From: Vicinamibacteria bacterium
GTDB lineage: Bacteria > Acidobacteriota > Vicinamibacteria > Fen-336 > JAGNNV01
Length of the DNA: 43,694 nt
Direction of reading: 5' to 3'
Assembly: GCA_019694155.1 (NCBI GenBank)
Contig: JAIBCN010000187.1
Location: forward strand, 1-43,694
Under the pieces are notes generated by a model, which worked only from the letters and a program-made list of their open reading frames with translations, searched no databases and was not told the DNA's origin. Of this stretch, positions 34,132-43,677 are shown piece after piece. Within the stretch, counting starts at the first letter, position 1. Every line of letters starts with the position of its first letter. A program made the position numbers and the translations under genes.

Positions 34132-35900
34132 CCATGTTCTCCCCGTCCTTCATGGACGAACTCAAGAGCCGCGCCGACATCGTGAGCGTTGTGTCGGAGC
34201 ACGTGGTGCTGAAGAAAGTCGGCCGGTCGCACAAGGGTCTGTGCCCGTTCCACAAGGAGAAGTCGCCTTCGTTCACCGTGCGCGCGGATCCGCCTGTCTT
34301 TCACTGCTTCGGCTGCGGCGCGGGCGGTGATGTCGTCGAGTTCGTGAAGTTGAAGGAAGGCCTCTCTTTCAAGGACGCGATCGAGTCCCTGGCCCGCCGG
34401 TTTGGCGTGACCATCCCTGACTTGCGGGAGGAATCGCCCGAGGATCGTCTCCGGGTGGAGATCGAGCCCGTCCTCGAGGCGGCCGCCGCCCACTTCGAGC
34501 ACTTCTTCTGGGCCGACGCCGGGCGCCGCGCGCGCGAATATCTGCAGGGCCGAAAGTTCTCGGACAAGACGCTCCGCTTCATCCGCGCGGGCGCCACTCG
34601 CGACGCCTGGGAAGACCTGGTGAAGCTGCTCAAGGTGCAGTTCCGCGAGGAACTCATCGAGATGGCGGGCCTCGCCATCCGCGGACAGCGAGGCCTCTAC
34701 GACCGCTTCCGCAATCGCGCCATGTTCCCGATCCTCTCCGATCGCGGCCGGGTCGTGGCCTTCGGCGCCCGGGCTCTCGATCCCGCCGACGAGCCCAAAT
34801 ACCTGAACTCGCCGGAAGGCCCCGCCTACCAGAAGAGCCGCACGCTCTATGGGCTCAGCTGGGCCAAGGAGGAGATTCGAAAAACCGGCCGCGCCATCGT
34901 GATGGAGGGGTACCTCGACGTGGCCCGCTCGATCGAAGCGGGTGTCGCCTCCGCGGTGGCGCCTTGCGGCACCGCTCTCACCTCCCAACAGGCGAGGCTC
35001 CTGAAGCGCCTGGCCCCCCGCGCGGTCCTGTGCTTCGACGGTGACGAGGCCGGTGTGAAAGCGACGCGGCGTTCCATCGAGATCTTTCTCGACGAAAAGA
35101 TGGACGTGCGCGTGGTGGCCCTCGAATCCGGCCACGATCCCGATACCTTCATCCGCGAGCGCGGCCGCGAGCCGTTCCTCGCGAAGATCGAGTCGGCCGA
35201 GCCCGCGATCGAGTGGCTGGCCCGGCTCGCCGCCCGGGAGAACGACATCGAGAGCCCCGCCGGGAAGGCCGCGTACATGAATTCCCTTCTGCCCGCGCTG
35301 GGGCGGATCGAGAGCGGCGTCGAGCGGGCGGCCTGGATTCCGCGCATCGCGCAGATCGGCAGGATCGATCCCATTGCGGCTTCTGAGGAACTCGCGCGCT
35401 CTCTTGGATCGAGGCAGGCCGTGAGTCCCCAGGCCTTCACCCCCGCGATCCGCACGCCCACGGCCGCGCCGAAGCAGGAGCTGACCCGGTCCGAGGTCTG
35501 GCTGGTGGCCCTGGCCCTGAAGAGCCTGCCCGATGTCGCGGACGCCTTCGCCGAACTCGAAGGCCTCGACCTTTCCTCCCTGCGCGCCGGTTCCATCCTC
35601 ACCGCCCTCCTGCGATTCTCCGAGGCAGGCGGCGAAGCGTCGCTCGGCACTCTCCAGGATGCCCTTCCCGACGACGAGGATCGTCGCGTTCTCCGCGAGA
35701 TCGCGGTCCAGGACCTTGAGGTGGAAGCGGGCTCGGCCCGCTCCTGCGCCATGTCCCTGCGCAAGCTCCTGTTGGAGCGGCGCCTGAGCGAAATCCAGAA
35801 GGCCCTGGTGAAGGGTGGGGCCGGCCTGGACATCGATGCCGTCCTGGAGGAGAAAATCCGCATTTCCAGGGAAATCGAGGCGTTGCGGTCGGTGTCCTGA
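34128..35900 (+). CDS. dnaG: DNA primase DnaG
   Basis: DnaG makes RNA primers at the replication fork. The 590-residue protein has the zinc-binding domain with C39, H42, C60 and C63, and an RNA polymerase-like core. The TOPRIM motifs are E260-G-Y-L-D264 (metal-binding Glu) and D304-G-D306-E-A-G. A C-terminal helicase-interaction region follows, which here is poorly conserved. It overlaps mutS2 by 4 nt and precedes rpoD by 77 nt, similar to the widespread dnaG-rpoD pairing of the macromolecular synthesis operon. rpsU is not found beside it. Length is typical. Confidence 0.96.
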   Translation: MTMFSPSFMDELKSRADIVSVVSEHVVLKKVGRSHKGLCPFHKEKSPSFTVRADPPVFHCFGCGAGGDVVEFVKLKEGLSFKDAIESLARRFGVTIPDLREESPEDRLRVEIEPVLEAAAAHFEHFFWADAGRRAREYLQGRKFSDKTLRFIRAGATRDAWEDLVKLLKVQFREELIEMAGLAIRGQRGLYDRFRNRAMFPILSDRGRVVAFGARALDPADEPKYLNSPEGPAYQKSRTLYGLSWAKEEIRKTGRAIVMEGYLDVARSIEAGVASAVAPCGTALTSQQARLLKRLAPRAVLCFDGDEAGVKATRRSIEIFLDEKMDVRVVALESGHDPDTFIRERGREPFLAKIESAEPAIEWLARLAARENDIESPAGKAAYMNSLLPALGRIESGVERAAWIPRIAQIGRIDPIAASEELARSLGSRQAVSPQAFTPAIRTPTAAPKQELTRSEVWLVALALKSLPDVADAFAELEGLDLSSLRAGSILTALLRFSEAGGEASLGTLQDALPDDEDRRVLREIAVQDLEVEAGSARSCAMSLRKLLLERRLSEIQKALVKGGAGLDIDAVLEEKIRISREIEALRSVS

Positions 35901-35977
35901 AGGCCAAGTTGGAGAAAGGAGCCTCGGCAGGCGAAAATACAAGGTTCCTGAAGCAGCGGAGCACATAGAAACCGAAA

Positions 35978-37648
<1,671 letters not shown>

Positions 37649-37691
37649 GGGTCGGCCCGCTTCTCCCTTCCGTCACACCGGGCGCGTAGCC

Positions 37692-37715
37692 AGGCCTCGG
37701 GCCAGCGCGAGGCCT
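37692..37715 (+). terminator. Stem-loop downstream of rpoD, possible terminator
   Basis: An 8-bp perfect inverted repeat AGGCCTCG/CGAGGCCT with an 8-nt loop lies 44 bp after the rpoD stop. There is no T-tract, and CCCCTTGGGGG follows at once. It could end the rpoD transcript with Rho or protect the 3' end. The rest of the 37649-37781 gap holds nothing else that I can recognise. Confidence 0.35.
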
Positions 37716-37781
37716 CCCCTTGGGGGACGGAAGCCGGGGTTCAGACGCAGCGAAGAGTACGGCATACGAGAAACACCCGTC

Positions 37782-37834
37782 CGTCATTGCGAGGCCCCAG
37801 TCCGTTTCGTACTGGGCCGAAGCAATCCCGCAGG
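37782..37834 (+). repeat. Dispersed hairpin repeat, copy R1
   Basis: CCGTCATTGC at 37782 and GAAGCAATCCCGC at 37820-37832 form outer arms (ATTGC/GCAAT) around an inner stem GGCC(C)CAGT/ACTGGGCC with a 9-nt loop. The same CCGTCATTGC and GAAGCAATCCCGC elements occur in R2, and the second also in R3. Read on the minus strand, this copy encodes the last 16 residues and the TGA stop of the esterase gene. Similar GTCATTGC...GAAGCAAT repeats are known as scattered intergenic repeats in several phyla. Confidence 0.75.
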
Positions 37835-39280
37835 CGCGGCCGACGCCACGCCCGCCGGCTTGTGCTCCACCGCGCCACCCATCACCCCCGGGTAACGCGC
37901 GACCGTCGCGGCCAGGTCAGCGTCCGCGCCTGTTAGCGGACCGGCGAGAAAAGCCGCCAAGATATCGGCCGTCGCTTGCTGCGTCGCCGCCGGACCGCGT
38001 CCACCACCTATCACCTGCGCTAGCAGCCAGCGCCCTGGCGGCGCTACGAAGAACGGCGCGTCCGTGAAGCTGAAGTGGTTGGCGTGCTTCATCTCATAGT
38101 GGAAGCCGGGCGCCGTCATGTTGGCGAGCAGCTTGCCGTTCCCGTTGATGAAGAACTCGCTGTGGTGCGTCTCGGCGTAGTCGCTCTGCAGCAGCAGGAA
38201 TGGCCGGGTCAGCCGGCGGTCCGGCAGGTCGCCATAGGGTGTGCCATCGATGTTGGCGGCGGCCACCACCCGCGGGTCTTCGCTTAACGCGGCGATCGAG
38301 GCCGCTCCGCCGAAAGAGTGGCCGATCACCGCGACCCTGGAGACGTCGATCCGGCCCCCGCGCAGCCGCGGCGACAACGCTTCCGGACGCCCGAGCTGAT
38401 CGATGACGAAACGCACGTCGGCGACCCTCACCGCCTGCTGGCGCGCCATGTAGCCGATCTTGTCCCGCTCACCCGGCAGCAGGATCTCCTGGGTTCCGAC
38501 CACCTGGCCGTTGGGAAGCTGCGTGACAGCGGACTCGTAGGGATGGTCCAGCGCGAAGACGACGAAGCCGCGGCTGGCGAGCCGGGTCGCGAGCCCGGTA
38601 TAGACCGCGCGGGACGCGCCATAACCCGGCGAGAAGATCACCACCGGCCAGGTCCGATCGCTCGGAGCGAGCGGCGCCTCAGTCTCCGCGTGTGTGTCGA
38701 TCTGGCCGTAGCGGCCCAGCAAGAAGCCGGGCATGCCGCTGACCTGGTCCGGCATGTGGCCGGTTCCGTCGATATAGGCGAGACGCGGGACCGTCCGTGG
38801 ATGCTCGCGGCCCGTCGTCGGATACCAGGCTTGTGCGATGACGCTGCGCCGGTCGCTCGGATCGGCCGTATGCGGCTCGTCCCGCGCGGCATCGGTCCAA
38901 CGGTAGACCTCGGTCGCGATTGCGTAGCGGCCGTCGGGCTCCGGCAGCGTCGGGACTGCGGGCAGTATCCAGACTCCGGCCGCGACTGCGGCGACGCCGG
39001 CGAAGCCCACGCGGCCGAGCCAGCGAAGCCCCATCCCCGCTCGCACCGGCGGCAGGGCGCTCAGCGCCATCAGAAGGTAGGCCGGCAGGTCCTGCCAGGT
39101 GAAGCCACAGAGGGCCCATTGACCTGCCGCCAGCAGAAGACCGAGGGCAACGGCGGCGACGCGCCGCCTGGACCGCCATGTGGGCGCGAACAGCCGCCAG
39201 GCGGCCAGGCCCAGCACTGCGGCCAGCAGGATCAGATCAGCAGTCAGCATCGCCTCGGTCGGCCCCATCGATACACGCAC
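37784..39280 (-). CDS. Membrane-anchored alpha/beta hydrolase, PAF-acetylhydrolase-like
   Basis: This serine esterase/lipase is related to platelet-activating-factor acetylhydrolases. Up to 498 residues: three or four N-terminal helices (about 12-110), then an alpha/beta-hydrolase domain. The nucleophile is S322 in GHSFGG, the acid D345 (NIDGTPYGD) and the base H402 or H399 (MKHANHFSF). The oxyanion region VVIFSPGYGASR resembles PAF-AH. The start is uncertain: GTG 39280, ATG 39268 or ATG 39250 all fit. The last 16 residues (from APAGLLRPS to ASQ) and the stop are encoded by repeat R1, so the original C-terminus was probably different. Codon choice looks less GC3-biased than the core genes, and its neighbours are accessory, so transfer is plausible but unproven. 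Confidence 0.82.
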   Translation of the reverse strand: MRVSMGPTEAMLTADLILLAAVLGLAAWRLFAPTWRSRRRVAAVALGLLLAAGQWALCGFTWQDLPAYLLMALSALPPVRAGMGLRWLGRVGFAGVAAVAAGVWILPAVPTLPEPDGRYAIATEVYRWTDAARDEPHTADPSDRRSVIAQAWYPTTGREHPRTVPRLAYIDGTGHMPDQVSGMPGFLLGRYGQIDTHAETEAPLAPSDRTWPVVIFSPGYGASRAVYTGLATRLASRGFVVFALDHPYESAVTQLPNGQVVGTQEILLPGERDKIGYMARQQAVRVADVRFVIDQLGRPEALSPRLRGGRIDVSRVAVIGHSFGGAASIAALSEDPRVVAAANIDGTPYGDLPDRRLTRPFLLLQSDYAETHHSEFFINGNGKLLANMTAPGFHYEMKHANHFSFTDAPFFVAPPGRWLLAQVIGGGRGPAATQQATADILAAFLAGPLTGADADLAATVARYPGVMGGAVEHKPAGVASAAPAGLLRPSTKRTGASQ

Positions 39281-39396
39281 GCACCCTCACTGCCATAACG
39301 TCGACATCTCTCGGTCGGTTCCGCAACCCCCAACGCCCGAGCTCCCGCCCGCTTCATTACCTGCCCTAAGATGTCAGCCGGACAAGGAAAGATCCG
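39281..39396. promoter_or_regulatory. Divergent spacer between esterase and 74-aa membrane protein genes
   Basis: This 116-bp spacer has a -10-like TAAGAT at 39367-39372 and a ribosome site AAGGAAAG about 5 nt before the plus-strand ATG. No good -35 is seen for either direction. Confidence 0.35.
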
Positions 39397-39621
39397 ATGC
39401 ATTCGAACAGCAACTTGACGTTTCGTGCGGCGTTAGCGGACGTAGCCGTGATCGCGGTGGCCATCAGCGCGGCCTACGGTGCAACCGCCCTGCTCGGCTT
39501 CGCTCTTGCGCTCCCCGCCCCGCGCGTGCCGATCCTGCCCGTGATCGCCGCAGCGGTTATCGCGACAAGGCTCTCGAGCGCCGGATTCATCGCAAAGCTC
39601 CTCAGCCAGAACGGCAAATAG
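39397..39621 (+). CDS. Small hypothetical two-helix membrane protein
   Basis: I do not recognise this 74-residue protein. It has a short polar N-terminus (MHSNSNLTFR), two hydrophobic helices at about 12-38 (DVAVIAVAISAAYGATALLG) and 44-58 (VPILPVIAAAVIAT), and a basic C-terminal tail (FIAKLLSQNGK). AAGGAAAG with good spacing before the ATG supports translation. It lies divergent from the membrane esterase and between repeats R1 and R2, so it may belong to the same acquired segment. No toxin, holin or transporter signature could be seen. Confidence 0.55.
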   Translation: MHSNSNLTFRAALADVAVIAVAISAAYGATALLGFALALPAPRVPILPVIAAAVIATRLSSAGFIAKLLSQNGK

Positions 39622-39853
39622 AACACCGGCCTCTGCGGGAGAATCGCGGCTGACCGCGCGGGCTCGGCAGCTTCACTCGTTCCCCGACGCCGCTCCATCT
39701 CCAGGCCCCCGCCCCCCCCGTCATTGCTTGGCCTTGGAGCCCCGAAGCAATCCCGCGCCCATCGCGCCCCTCCACCTCTTACTTTCAGCCCTCATCTCGT
39801 CTCGACGTCCGATGGCCTTGACATGCGCCGCGCATGCTCTGTAGCGTGCCCGC
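39622..39853 (+). promoter_or_regulatory. Spacer with repeat R2 and the vapB promoter
   Basis: No gene is seen in these 232 bp. Besides R2 and a C-rich run before it, the stretch holds a consensus -35 TTGACA at 39818-39823 and a -10-like TAGCGT at 39842-39847 (18-nt spacer), which ends only 6 nt before the antitoxin ATG. The message should therefore be leaderless. No clear operator palindrome was found. Confidence 0.55.
39718..39775 (+). repeat. Dispersed hairpin repeat, copy R2
   Basis: CCGTCATTGC at 39718-39727 and GAAGCAATCCCGC at 39744-39756 repeat the arms of R1. Between them, TGGCCTTGGAGCC gives a short inner hairpin. The right flank (TCGCGCCCC, then CCA) is shared with R3. R2 separates the esterase/small-protein segment from the vapBC-padR-permease segment. 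Confidence 0.75.
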
Positions 39854-40084
39854 ATGCCGGTTATGCTGCAGGTCCGGAGCGTTCCCGATGAGATCCATCG
39901 CACGCTGAAGTCGCGCGCGGCCGCCGAGGGTGTTCCCCTCTCCGACTACGCGCTCGCCATTCTCGAGCGCGAAGCGTTGAAGCCCACTCGCGCGGAGATG
40001 CTTCGACGCCTCGAGGCCCTGTCCACGGTCAAGACGAAGGAGCGGCCCGCCGCGATCGTCAGAAAGGGCCGGCCCCGGCGTTGA
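39854..40084 (+). CDS. Antitoxin, FitA/VapB-like ribbon-helix-helix
   Basis: This is a 76-residue antitoxin with an Arc-type ribbon-helix-helix N-terminus (MLQVRSVPDEIHRTLKSRAAAEGVPLSDYALAILEREA), matching FitA-like VapB proteins. The C-terminal half, rich in charged residues (AEMLRRLEALSTVKTKERPAA), would wrap the toxin. The ribbon would bind its own promoter and repress the pair. A consensus -35 and a -10 next to the ATG suggest a leaderless message. The stop overlaps the toxin start (TTGA), which keeps toxin synthesis coupled to antitoxin translation. Confidence 0.88.
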   Translation: MPVMLQVRSVPDEIHRTLKSRAAAEGVPLSDYALAILEREALKPTRAEMLRRLEALSTVKTKERPAAIVRKGRPRR

Positions 40085-40464
40085 TCGTCCTGGACGCCTC
40101 GTGCGCGCTGAAGCTGATCCTGCGCCAGGCTCCCATGGATCTCGCCCGCCGACTGATGGGAGATGAGATCCACGCGCCTTTCCTCTTGGACACGGAAGTG
40201 CTCAGCGCTCTGCGCCGGCTCCTCCGCCAGAACGAACTCGACATCGAGCGCGCGACCGCCGGCCTCGACTGGCTGTTCGACCTCGGCATCGAACGCCACC
40301 ACAGCGAAGAACTCGCCTGGCGAGCGTTCGCGCTGCGGAATTCCCTCTCCGCATACGATGCGACCTACGTGGCCGTGGCCGAGCTTCTGAACGCCCCGCT
40401 TCTTACCGCCGACGCCCGGCTCGTGAGGTCCCACGGCCACCGCGCGAAAATCGAGCTCGTCTAG
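40081..40464 (+). CDS. vapC: PIN-domain ribonuclease toxin, VapC-like
   Basis: This PIN-domain toxin of 127 residues would cleave RNA, often tRNA or rRNA loops. The acidic active-site residues are present: D5 (IVLDAS), E39 (LLDTEVLSALRRL), D93 (SAYDATYVAVAE) and D111 (LLTADARL). The start is TTG 40081, overlapping the antitoxin stop, which probably lowers its translation rate. The pair is a complete type II module and appears functional. It lies between repeat R2 and the padR operon. Confidence 0.9.
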   Translation: MIVLDASCALKLILRQAPMDLARRLMGDEIHAPFLLDTEVLSALRRLLRQNELDIERATAGLDWLFDLGIERHHSEELAWRAFALRNSLSAYDATYVAVAELLNAPLLTADARLVRSHGHRAKIELV

Positions 40465-40601
40465 CCTCGAAGACGCGGGATCGGTTGCATCCGGAGACGA
40501 TGTCGTCGAAGACGTCTGGAACCGGGGCCGCCGCCTCCGACCCCATCCGCGGTCGCCTGATCCCGCACCAGCTTCCACGGATACACCTCCCGCGACCCGC
40601 T

Positions 40602-40648
40602 TTGACAAGCGATGATAGGCATAGATAATCTAGGCCTACCTTGTCTAT
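40602..40648 (+). promoter_or_regulatory. padR promoter with 28-bp near-palindromic operator
   Basis: TTGACA at 40602-40607 and GATAAT at 40624-40629, 16 nt apart, form a strong sigma-70 promoter. A near-palindrome occupies 40621-40648, centred on TAGGCCTA; 11 of its 14 base pairs are symmetric, with outer arms ATAGA/TCTAT. It covers the -10 and the expected start site and runs into the padR ATG (40647). This is the geometry expected for PadR autorepression. Upstream, 40465-40601 shows nothing recognisable. Confidence 0.75.
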
Positions 40649-40973
40649 GCAACCAAATGAAATGCCTCCGGGCGCCCTTGTCCTTCTGATCCTTCGCGTG
40701 CTCCGCTCAGGCCCGCTTCACGGTTACGCGATCGCCCAGAGGATCCACGTTCTTTCCTCGGATGCGCTTCGGGTCGAGGAAGGGTCCCTCTATCCCGCGC
40801 TGCAGAAGATCCTCCTCAGGGGCTGGGTGAGCGCCGCGTGGGGCATTTCCGAGACGAACCGCAAGGTCCGCTTCTACAAACTCACCCGCGACGGAATGAA
40901 GCAGCTGGAGGCCGAACTCTCGGTCTACGAGCGGCAGACCAGGGCCATCCAGGCCGTCATACGCACGGCCTGA
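40647..40973 (+). CDS. PadR family transcriptional regulator
   Basis: This short PadR-type winged-helix repressor has 108 residues from ATG 40647 (a TTG at 40641 would add two). The family pattern is clear: LLILRVLRSGPLHGYAIAQRI, then VEEGSLYPALQKILLRGWVSAAW and RKVRFYKLTRDGMKQLEAE. It lacks the long C-terminal dimerisation domain of larger PadR proteins, like the short PadR-s2 type. No Shine-Dalgarno is visible. It is followed after 9 nt by a duplicated MacB-like permease, a pairing found many times per genome in Acidobacteria. It probably represses this two-gene operon until an effector binds. Confidence 0.93.
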   Translation: MQPNEMPPGALVLLILRVLRSGPLHGYAIAQRIHVLSSDALRVEEGSLYPALQKILLRGWVSAAWGISETNRKVRFYKLTRDGMKQLEAELSVYERQTRAIQAVIRTA

Positions 40974-40982
40974 ACCGCATCC

Positions 40983-43598
40983 ATGTTGAGGCAACTGATT
41001 CGCCGCCTTCACTACCTCCTGAACCGCCGCCGCCTGGACGACGAGCTGGCGGCCGAGATGGAGTTTCATCGCGAGATGGCCGCGGCGCACGGAGGGATCC
41101 CGGTCGGGGACTTGCTGCGACTCCGCGAGGATTCCCGTGAGGCCTGGGGTTGGATGTGGGTCGATCACCTGGGTCAGGACCTGAAGCTTGGATCCCGCCT
41201 GCTGACCCGCTATCCGGGGCTCACCCTGATCAGCACCTGCGCGATCTCGGTGGCGATAGCCCTCGGCGCCATCTACTTCGGAGTGGTCGACAAGTTCCAG
41301 AATCCGCGGCTGCCGATTCCCGATGGCGAGCGCGTGGTCTCGCTCCGGATCTGGGACCAGAACTCCGTCGACGAAGACAGGAGATCGCTCTTCGACTTCG
41401 CGATCTGGCGGCAGCAGGTGAAAACCATCGAGAACATGGGCGCGGAGGTCAGCTTCAACCGCAACCTCGCCACCGAAGACGGGCGGGTTGAACCGGTAAG
41501 AGGAGCGGAGATCACGGCCAACGCGTTCCGGCTGATGAGCACACTGCCCCTGCTCGGTCGCACCCTGGTCGATCGGGATGAAAACCCCGCGGAGCCGGAG
41601 GTTGTCGTCATCGGCCACTCGTTGTGGACCTCGCGCTTCGATCGCGATCCGGGGGTCGTGGGCCGGGAGGTGAAGCTGGGCACAGTCAGCGCGACCATAG
41701 TCGGAGTGATGCCTGAAGGGTTCGCCTTCCCGGCGAACGCGCATCTCTGGGCGCCGCTTCGTCTGAACGTCGCAACCCTCGCGCCGCGGAGCGGCCCCCC
41801 CGCATCGATCTTCGGCCGTCTGGCGCCCGGAGCCTCGATCGATGATGCGCGGGCGGAGCTCGGCGTCGTCGGGGCCCGCCTGTCGGCCGGCGATCCCGCG
41901 ACCCACCAGCATCTCCGGCCGCACGTCTCGGCGTACGCCAAGCCGCTCAACGTGGGCGAGATGCTGATGGTCCGGAACATCATGTACGCGGTGAACAGCG
42001 TGTTCATGCTTCTGCTCGCCATCATGTGCACGAACGTTGCGACGCTCGTGTTCGCGCGCGCCGCCACCCGCTCGTGGGAGATCACGGTGCGCAGCGCGCT
42101 CGGCGCGAGTCGCGGCCGCATCATCGGCCAGCTCTTCGGCGAGGCCCTGGTGCTCGCAAGCGTAGGGGCCGCCTTCGGGCTAATGCTGGCGAAGGTCGGG
42201 ACCAGCTACGGCCTCGCCATGATCAACGCGACCGGCGGGGCGCTGCCCTTCTGGATCGACGCCAGTCTGTCATGGAGAACGATCCTCTACACCGCAGGGC
42301 TGACCCTGTTCGGCGCCGCGATCGTCGGCATTGTGCCCGCCCTTCGCGTCACTCGCTTGAACATCCAGGACTCTCTGCGCAGTGAGGCGGGCGGGCGGGC
42401 GAGCCTGCGCTTCGGCGGCTTCTGGACCGCGGTCATCATCATTCAGGTCGCGATCACCGTCGCCTTCATTCCGCTCGCGGCGGGCGGCATCTTCGAGTCG
42501 AACCGTTTCAATCAGCGGGCGGAAGGCATCGGCGCTTCGAACTACCTGATGGCGGGCGTCGGGATGGATCGCGAAGACTCTCTGTTGGACCCTGCGTCCC
42601 ATGCGGCGCGCACGCGGCGCAGCCTCGAGGAGCTCGAGCGTCGGCTCGGAGCGGAGCCGGGCGTCCTTGGCGTGGCCTTCTCCGATCGCCTTCCGGTCGA
42701 GGATCAGTTCAAGTACAGCATCGAGGTCGATCCCGCGGGGGGAGCGCCTTTGACCGGCATCCGCACCAGCACGATGGTGAACGTATCGAAAGGGTTCTTC
42801 GATGCGTACGGGACCACGGTTGTCGCCGGCCGGGATTTCGGCCCGGTCGACTTCGAGTCGGACAAGAGCCACGCGATGATCGTGAACCAGGCCTTCGCCC
42901 GGCACGTGCTCGGCGGCCGCAACGCGATCGGCCAGCGCATCCGCATCAAGAGCGGTGAAATCGACGCCTATGCGGGCGACACCTGGTACGAAATCGTGGG
43001 CGTGGTCAAGAACTTCGGGTGGCAGCTGCCGCAGCCCTGGGAACAGTCCGCCATGTACCGCCCCACCCTGCCGGTGCTGGGCAACGCGAGCCAGGTGGCC
43101 GTGCGCGTGGCCGATCCTTCAGGCTTCTCGAACCGCCTTCGCAAGCTCGCCTACGAAGTCGATCCGCTGATCCGGTTGACGGACGTGCAACCGCTGGCCA
43201 AAGCCGACAAAGGCGAGGCCCAGTGGAACTGGGTGCTGACCTCGGTCGCATGGGTCGTCGGTTTCATCGTGCTGGCGCTCTCCGCGACCGGGATCCACGC
43301 CCTCATGTCCTTCACCGTCTCGCGCCGGACGCGCGAGATCGGCATTCGGATAGCGCTCGGAGCGCACCCGCGAAGGATCATCACGGGAGTCTTCCGGGCA
43401 GCCTTCCTTCAGATCGGCGCGGGAGTGCTCATCGGCAGCGCGCTTGCGGCGCTCGGGGGACTCGGCTCGACGCGCGAAGTGCTCCTGCTGCTCGCCGCGG
43501 ACGGCATCATGCTCCTCGCCGGAACGGCCGCGTGCGCCCTGCCCATCAGACGCGCACTCAGCATCGACCCGACCGAGGCGCTGCGAGCAGAAGGCTAG
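40983..43598 (+). CDS. ADOP-type ABC permease (duplicated MacB/FtsX)
   Basis: This orphan ABC-type permease has 871 residues. The N-terminal helical segment typical of the ADOP family (LIRRLHYLLNRRRLDDELAAEMEFHRE) precedes two tandem units, each a MacB periplasmic domain plus an FtsX domain. The first helix is at about 80-101. The first FtsX block is near 332-460 (TRSWEITVRSALGASRGRIIGQLFGEAL) and the second near 749-860 (SRRTREIGIRIALGAHPRRIITGVFRAAF). The repeated EI-x-(V/I)R-x-A(L)GA motif shows the internal duplication. No ATPase gene is adjacent, as is usual for this family, so it must borrow a MacB-type ATPase or act otherwise. It is coupled to padR. Transported substrate is unknown. 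Confidence 0.92.
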   Translation: MLRQLIRRLHYLLNRRRLDDELAAEMEFHREMAAAHGGIPVGDLLRLREDSREAWGWMWVDHLGQDLKLGSRLLTRYPGLTLISTCAISVAIALGAIYFGVVDKFQNPRLPIPDGERVVSLRIWDQNSVDEDRRSLFDFAIWRQQVKTIENMGAEVSFNRNLATEDGRVEPVRGAEITANAFRLMSTLPLLGRTLVDRDENPAEPEVVVIGHSLWTSRFDRDPGVVGREVKLGTVSATIVGVMPEGFAFPANAHLWAPLRLNVATLAPRSGPPASIFGRLAPGASIDDARAELGVVGARLSAGDPATHQHLRPHVSAYAKPLNVGEMLMVRNIMYAVNSVFMLLLAIMCTNVATLVFARAATRSWEITVRSALGASRGRIIGQLFGEALVLASVGAAFGLMLAKVGTSYGLAMINATGGALPFWIDASLSWRTILYTAGLTLFGAAIVGIVPALRVTRLNIQDSLRSEAGGRASLRFGGFWTAVIIIQVAITVAFIPLAAGGIFESNRFNQRAEGIGASNYLMAGVGMDREDSLLDPASHAARTRRSLEELERRLGAEPGVLGVAFSDRLPVEDQFKYSIEVDPAGGAPLTGIRTSTMVNVSKGFFDAYGTTVVAGRDFGPVDFESDKSHAMIVNQAFARHVLGGRNAIGQRIRIKSGEIDAYAGDTWYEIVGVVKNFGWQLPQPWEQSAMYRPTLPVLGNASQVAVRVADPSGFSNRLRKLAYEVDPLIRLTDVQPLAKADKGEAQWNWVLTSVAWVVGFIVLALSATGIHALMSFTVSRRTREIGIRIALGAHPRRIITGVFRAAFLQIGAGVLIGSALAALGGLGSTREVLLLLAADGIMLLAGTAACALPIRRALSIDPTEALRAEG

Positions 43599-43628
43599 AC
43601 GGCCCGAGCCCAATGGGGCAGCGCGACG

Positions 43629-43677
43629 CCTGGCCTTGGGCCACGAAGCAATCCCGCGGCTCCGTCGCGCCCCACCA
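43629..43677 (+). repeat. Dispersed hairpin repeat, copy R3
   Basis: GAAGCAATCCCGC at 43645-43657 is preceded by TGGCCTTGGGCCA, a 5-bp hairpin, and followed by TCGCGCCCC and CCA. The match to R2 spans about 48 bp with few differences. The left arm CCGTCATTGC is missing, so this copy is partial. It lies 30 bp after the permease stop. The rest of the sequence to the window end shows no gene. Confidence 0.7.

Noticed and set aside
40461..40652. A 63-codon minus-strand frame between vapC and padR
   Set aside because: It has no ribosome site or recognisable domain and overlaps the padR promoter and palindrome.
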